Shown here: positions 5,064 through 7,220 of the stretch, piece after piece | Layout of the letters: each line of letters begins with the position of its first letter | Numbering within the stretch: the first letter of the stretch is position 1 | Source of the DNA: Chthoniobacter flavus | GTDB taxonomy: Bacteria; Verrucomicrobiota; Verrucomicrobiia; Chthoniobacterales; Terrimicrobiaceae | Assembly (NCBI GenBank): GCA_945863785.1 | Contig: CAMBAQ010000095.1 | Coordinates: 1 to 7,220 of the forward strand | Direction of reading: 5' to 3' | Length of the DNA stretch: 7,220 nucleotides | Notes under the pieces: generated by a model | Told to the model about the DNA's origin: nothing | Database searches by the model: none | The model's input: only the letters and a program-made list of their open reading frames with translations | Translations under genes and position numbers: made by a program

Positions 5064-6446
5064 CTAGAGGCGCTCGATGAGTTTTTGGTGGATGCCGTCG
5101 AAGCCGCCGTTGCTGAAGACGGCGACGATGTCGCCTTCTTTCGCGAGGGGTTTGAGTTTTTCGATGATGGAATCCGCCGTTGGCTCGTAGAACGCGTGTT
5201 TACCAGAAGCGGCAATGTCGGCCACGACGCGTTCGGGGTTGAGGCGCTCGTTTTCCGGGAGTTGGTCGAGACGGGCGACTTGAGCGATGAACACTCCATC
5301 GGCTTCTGCAAAAGCGGCGGGGAGGTCGTTTTGAAAAATGGCGCGGCGGGTGGTGTTCGAGCGGGGCTCGAAGAGGGCCCAAAGGCGCGCGTGGCCGTAG
5401 CGTTTGCGCAATCCGGCGAGTGTCTCGCGAATGGCTGTGGGATGATGCCCGAAGTCGTCGATGATTGTGATGCCGCGAACAACGCCGCGAACCTCCTGGC
5501 GGCGGCGGATGCCTTGGAATGCGGCGAGAGCGGTGCGAATGGCCTTGGTTGGGATGCCGTAGTAGTGAGCAGCAGAGGCAGCCATGGCCGCATTGCGGAT
5601 ATTGAAATCGCCGGAGAGAGGCACAAAAAAAGTTTCGCCGAAGAGCTCGAAAGAAGAGCCCTCTGGGCTGTGGACGACATGGCGGATCTGGTTCGCGCAA
5701 TTCTCCGAGAAGCCGACGCCAACGACAGGAGCGTGGCATTTTGCAGCGACATCGATGGAGTTGGCATCGTCCCCGTTGATGAGCACCATTCCCTCCGAGG
5801 GCACGATGTTCAGTAGGCGGCGGAAGCTGGTCTTGATCTCCTCGAGGTTGCTGTAGATATCGGCGTGGTCGAACTCGACGTTGTTAACGATCACGAGCTC
5901 GGGGAGGTAGTGAATGAACTTCGAGCGTTTGTCGAAGAAGGCCGTGTCGTATTCATCACCTTCGATAATGAAATGCTTCGAATCGCGCAGGCAGGCGCCT
6001 TGACCGAGATTCGAGGGAATGCCGCCGATCAGGTATCCGGGCGCTTCTCCAGCAGATTCAAATATCCAAGCCAGCAGCGAAGTGGTGGTGGTTTTTCCAT
6101 GGGTGCCGGTGACGACGAGATTATGGCGTCCACGGAGGAAAAACTGCTTCAGCGTTTCGGGCAGCGAGAGGTAGAGGAGTTTGCGATTGAGAACCGCTTC
6201 CACGGCGGGATTGCCGCGCGACATCGCGTTGCCGATGACGATGAGGTCGGCGGAGGGAATATCCTCCGGACGAAAACCAGAGGTGATTTCTACGCCCTTG
6301 GATTCCAGAAAGGTGGACATTGGGGGGTAGACGTTTTCGTCTTGTCCGGTGACCTTAAATCCGCGATCGCGCATGGCGGCGGCGATCGAGCCCATCGCCG
6401 TCCCGCAGATGCCAAGGAAGTGGATGTGTTGCGGGCTTGGGCTCAT
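5064..6446 (-). CDS. mpl: UDP-N-acetylmuramate:L-alanyl-gamma-D-glutamyl-meso-diaminopimelate ligase (murein peptide ligase)
   Basis: This cytoplasmic ATP-dependent ligase joins the recycled tripeptide L-Ala-gamma-D-Glu-meso-Dap to UDP-MurNAc and so returns murein peptides to wall synthesis. At 460 residues it matches the family length. The Rossmann-like N-terminal UDP-binding motif reads GICGTAMGS (12-20), where MurC usually has GIGGxGM. The ATP P-loop is GTHGKTTTTS (114-123). The central ligase motif EGDEYDTAFFDKRSKF (162-177) is of the Mpl type. The GDFNIRNA block (279-286) occupies the usual G-x-H-N-x-x-N-A site, with Phe in place of His. The C-terminal domain carries DDFGHHPTAI (330-339; Ala is commoner than Gly at the fourth position) and FEPRSNTTRR (359-368). 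These features favour Mpl over MurC. The ATG at 6444-6446 starts four residues before the beta-strand into the GICG motif, as expected; its upstream Shine-Dalgarno is weak or absent. The gene follows cysJ after 49 nt. Confidence 0.95.
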   Translation of the reverse strand: MSPSPQHIHFLGICGTAMGSIAAAMRDRGFKVTGQDENVYPPMSTFLESKGVEITSGFRPEDIPSADLIVIGNAMSRGNPAVEAVLNRKLLYLSLPETLKQFFLRGRHNLVVTGTHGKTTTTSLLAWIFESAGEAPGYLIGGIPSNLGQGACLRDSKHFIIEGDEYDTAFFDKRSKFIHYLPELVIVNNVEFDHADIYSNLEEIKTSFRRLLNIVPSEGMVLINGDDANSIDVAAKCHAPVVGVGFSENCANQIRHVVHSPEGSSFELFGETFFVPLSGDFNIRNAAMAASAAHYYGIPTKAIRTALAAFQGIRRRQEVRGVVRGITIIDDFGHHPTAIRETLAGLRKRYGHARLWALFEPRSNTTRRAIFQNDLPAAFAEADGVFIAQVARLDQLPENERLNPERVVADIAASGKHAFYEPTADSIIEKLKPLAKEGDIVAVFSNGGFDGIHQKLIERL

Positions 6447-6495
6447 AGGGATTCTTCGGCGTTACTTCTCATTCCTTCGCAGCGGGCGGTTGCCA

Positions 6496-7220
6496 TTAAT
6501 AAACGTCCTTGCGGTACCGTTTCTCTTTTTTGAGGGCGTCGATGTATTCGCGGGCTTCATCCACCGATTTGCCGCCGTTTTGTTCGACGATCGTGTGGAG
6601 GGCGGCATCGACATCTTTGGCCATGTTTTTGGCATCACCGCAAACGTAGAAATAAGCGCCTTTTTCAAGCCACTCGAAGAGTTCCTTGCCATGCTCGATC
6701 ATGCGGTTTTGCACATAGATCTTCTGAGCCTGATCGCGGGAGAAGGCGGTAGTGAATTTTTGAAGGAGTCCGCTCGAAACGGCGGCTTCGAATTCCTGCT
6801 GGTAGAGGAAATCGGTGGCGGCGCGCTGCTCGCCGAAGAAAAGCCAGTTCGGGCCCTTAGCGCCTGTGGCTTGACGTTCTTGGATGAAGGCGCGGAAGGG
6901 AGCGATGCCTGTTCCGGGGCCGACCATGATGACTGGAGCGTCGGTGTTTTCTGGAATGCGGAAATGTTTCGCCGAGTGCACAAAGACAGGAACCCCTGCG
7001 GCGGAGCGCTCGGAGAGAAAGGTAGAGCAAACACCTTCACGTTGGCGCTGGCTATGCTCGACCTTGTAGCGGACGACGGCAACCGTGAGGTGCACGGATT
7101 CGCCCACGGCGCGCTGCGACGAGGCGATCGAGTAGAGGCGAGGTTGCAACTTGCGGAGGACTTTCACGAATTCCTCGGGCGTGAATCGGGCGGCAGAGAA
7201 TTCCTCTAGAACGTCGAGTA
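6496..7220 (-). CDS. cysJ: NADPH-sulfite reductase flavoprotein subunit (CysJ type), C-terminal part, cut by window edge
   Basis: The frame enters from the right edge and ends at TAA (6496-6498), leaving 240 residues that correspond to the FAD/NADPH-binding half of the protein. Numbered from the first complete codon: RLYSIASS (27-34) binds FAD; GVCSTFL (62-68) is the second FAD contact; GPGTGIAPFRAF (100-111) is the NADPH pyrophosphate loop; FFGEQRAATDFLYQ (127-140), SRDQAQKIYVQ (160-170) and YVCGDAKNMAKDV (191-203) form the rest of the NADPH site; the end KRYRKDVY matches the aromatic C-terminus of CysJ. The enzyme passes electrons from NADPH through FAD, and normally an N-terminal FMN domain that is out of view, to the CysI hemoprotein for assimilatory sulfite reduction. 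Related diflavin reductases can serve other partners, so the substrate depends on neighbours beyond the edge. Apparent internal starts such as the GTG at 7165-7167 are not the true start, because family similarity continues upstream of them. Confidence 0.9.
   Translation of the reverse strand, partial: LDVLEEFSAARFTPEEFVKVLRKLQPRLYSIASSQRAVGESVHLTVAVVRYKVEHSQRQREGVCSTFLSERSAAGVPVFVHSAKHFRIPENTDAPVIMVGPGTGIAPFRAFIQERQATGAKGPNWLFFGEQRAATDFLYQQEFEAAVSSGLLQKFTTAFSRDQAQKIYVQNRMIEHGKELFEWLEKGAYFYVCGDAKNMAKDVDAALHTIVEQNGGKSVDEAREYIDALKKEKRYRKDVY

Noticed and set aside
5058..5816. Plus-strand open frame of 252 codons inside mpl
   Set aside because: It lies fully antisense to a strongly supported mpl and its sequence is low-complexity Ala/Val/Glu/Gly/Asp-rich, as expected from the reverse complement of a GC-biased gene.
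6349..7209. Plus-strand open frame of 286 codons over cysJ and the start of mpl
   Set aside because: It is antisense to two recognised genes and resembles no family, so it is a shadow frame.

Overview
This window looks like bacterial chromosome. All seven supported genes lie on the minus strand, so transcription runs from high to low coordinates. The organism is most likely a member of the Verrucomicrobiota. That is an inference from the mix of genes: a prepilin-type protein with an RAFTLLE cleavage site next to a small secreted protein of a kind I associate with this phylum, a large secreted ASH-domain protein, Mpl of the meso-diaminopimelate murein pathway, and starts without Shine-Dalgarno sequences. 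No rRNA or other phylogenetic marker is present, so the assignment is moderate at best. Base composition is intermediate and fairly even. No tRNA, rRNA, CRISPR array, IS element or phage gene was seen.

Right part (4389-7220), housekeeping. In transcription order: the C-terminal 240 residues of a CysJ-type NADPH-sulfite reductase flavoprotein (cut by the right edge), then a complete mpl (UDP-N-acetylmuramate:tripeptide ligase, murein peptide recycling) 49 nt downstream, then a stand-alone Lon N-terminal-domain protein 72 nt further on. The spacing allows co-transcription, but the three functions have no obvious link.

Middle part (3060-4325). A possible promoter with a perfect TTGACA box precedes a small secreted Ser/Thr-rich protein of unknown function. 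Eleven nucleotides after it lies a pseudopilin-like protein with a type IV prepilin cleavage site. The two probably form a bicistronic unit.

Intergenic segment 2717-3059 has no credible gene. It carries two related hairpin-rich copies of a roughly 50-60 bp sequence in inverted orientation, about 95 bp apart. This is a REP/BIME- or MITE-like arrangement.

Left part (1-2716), cell envelope or export. A 643-residue protein has a signal sequence, Ig-like and ASH (HYDIN-type) beta-sandwich domains, a Pro/Thr linker, an FN3-like domain and a C-terminal membrane anchor. After 122 nt comes the start of another protein, cut by the left edge. It contains an EEIGH motif of the kind found in large hemolysin-type (RTX) exported proteins, followed by a Gly/Ser/Lys linker. 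The last four genes look like an envelope-facing group, but no described system is recognised and any functional link is a hypothesis.
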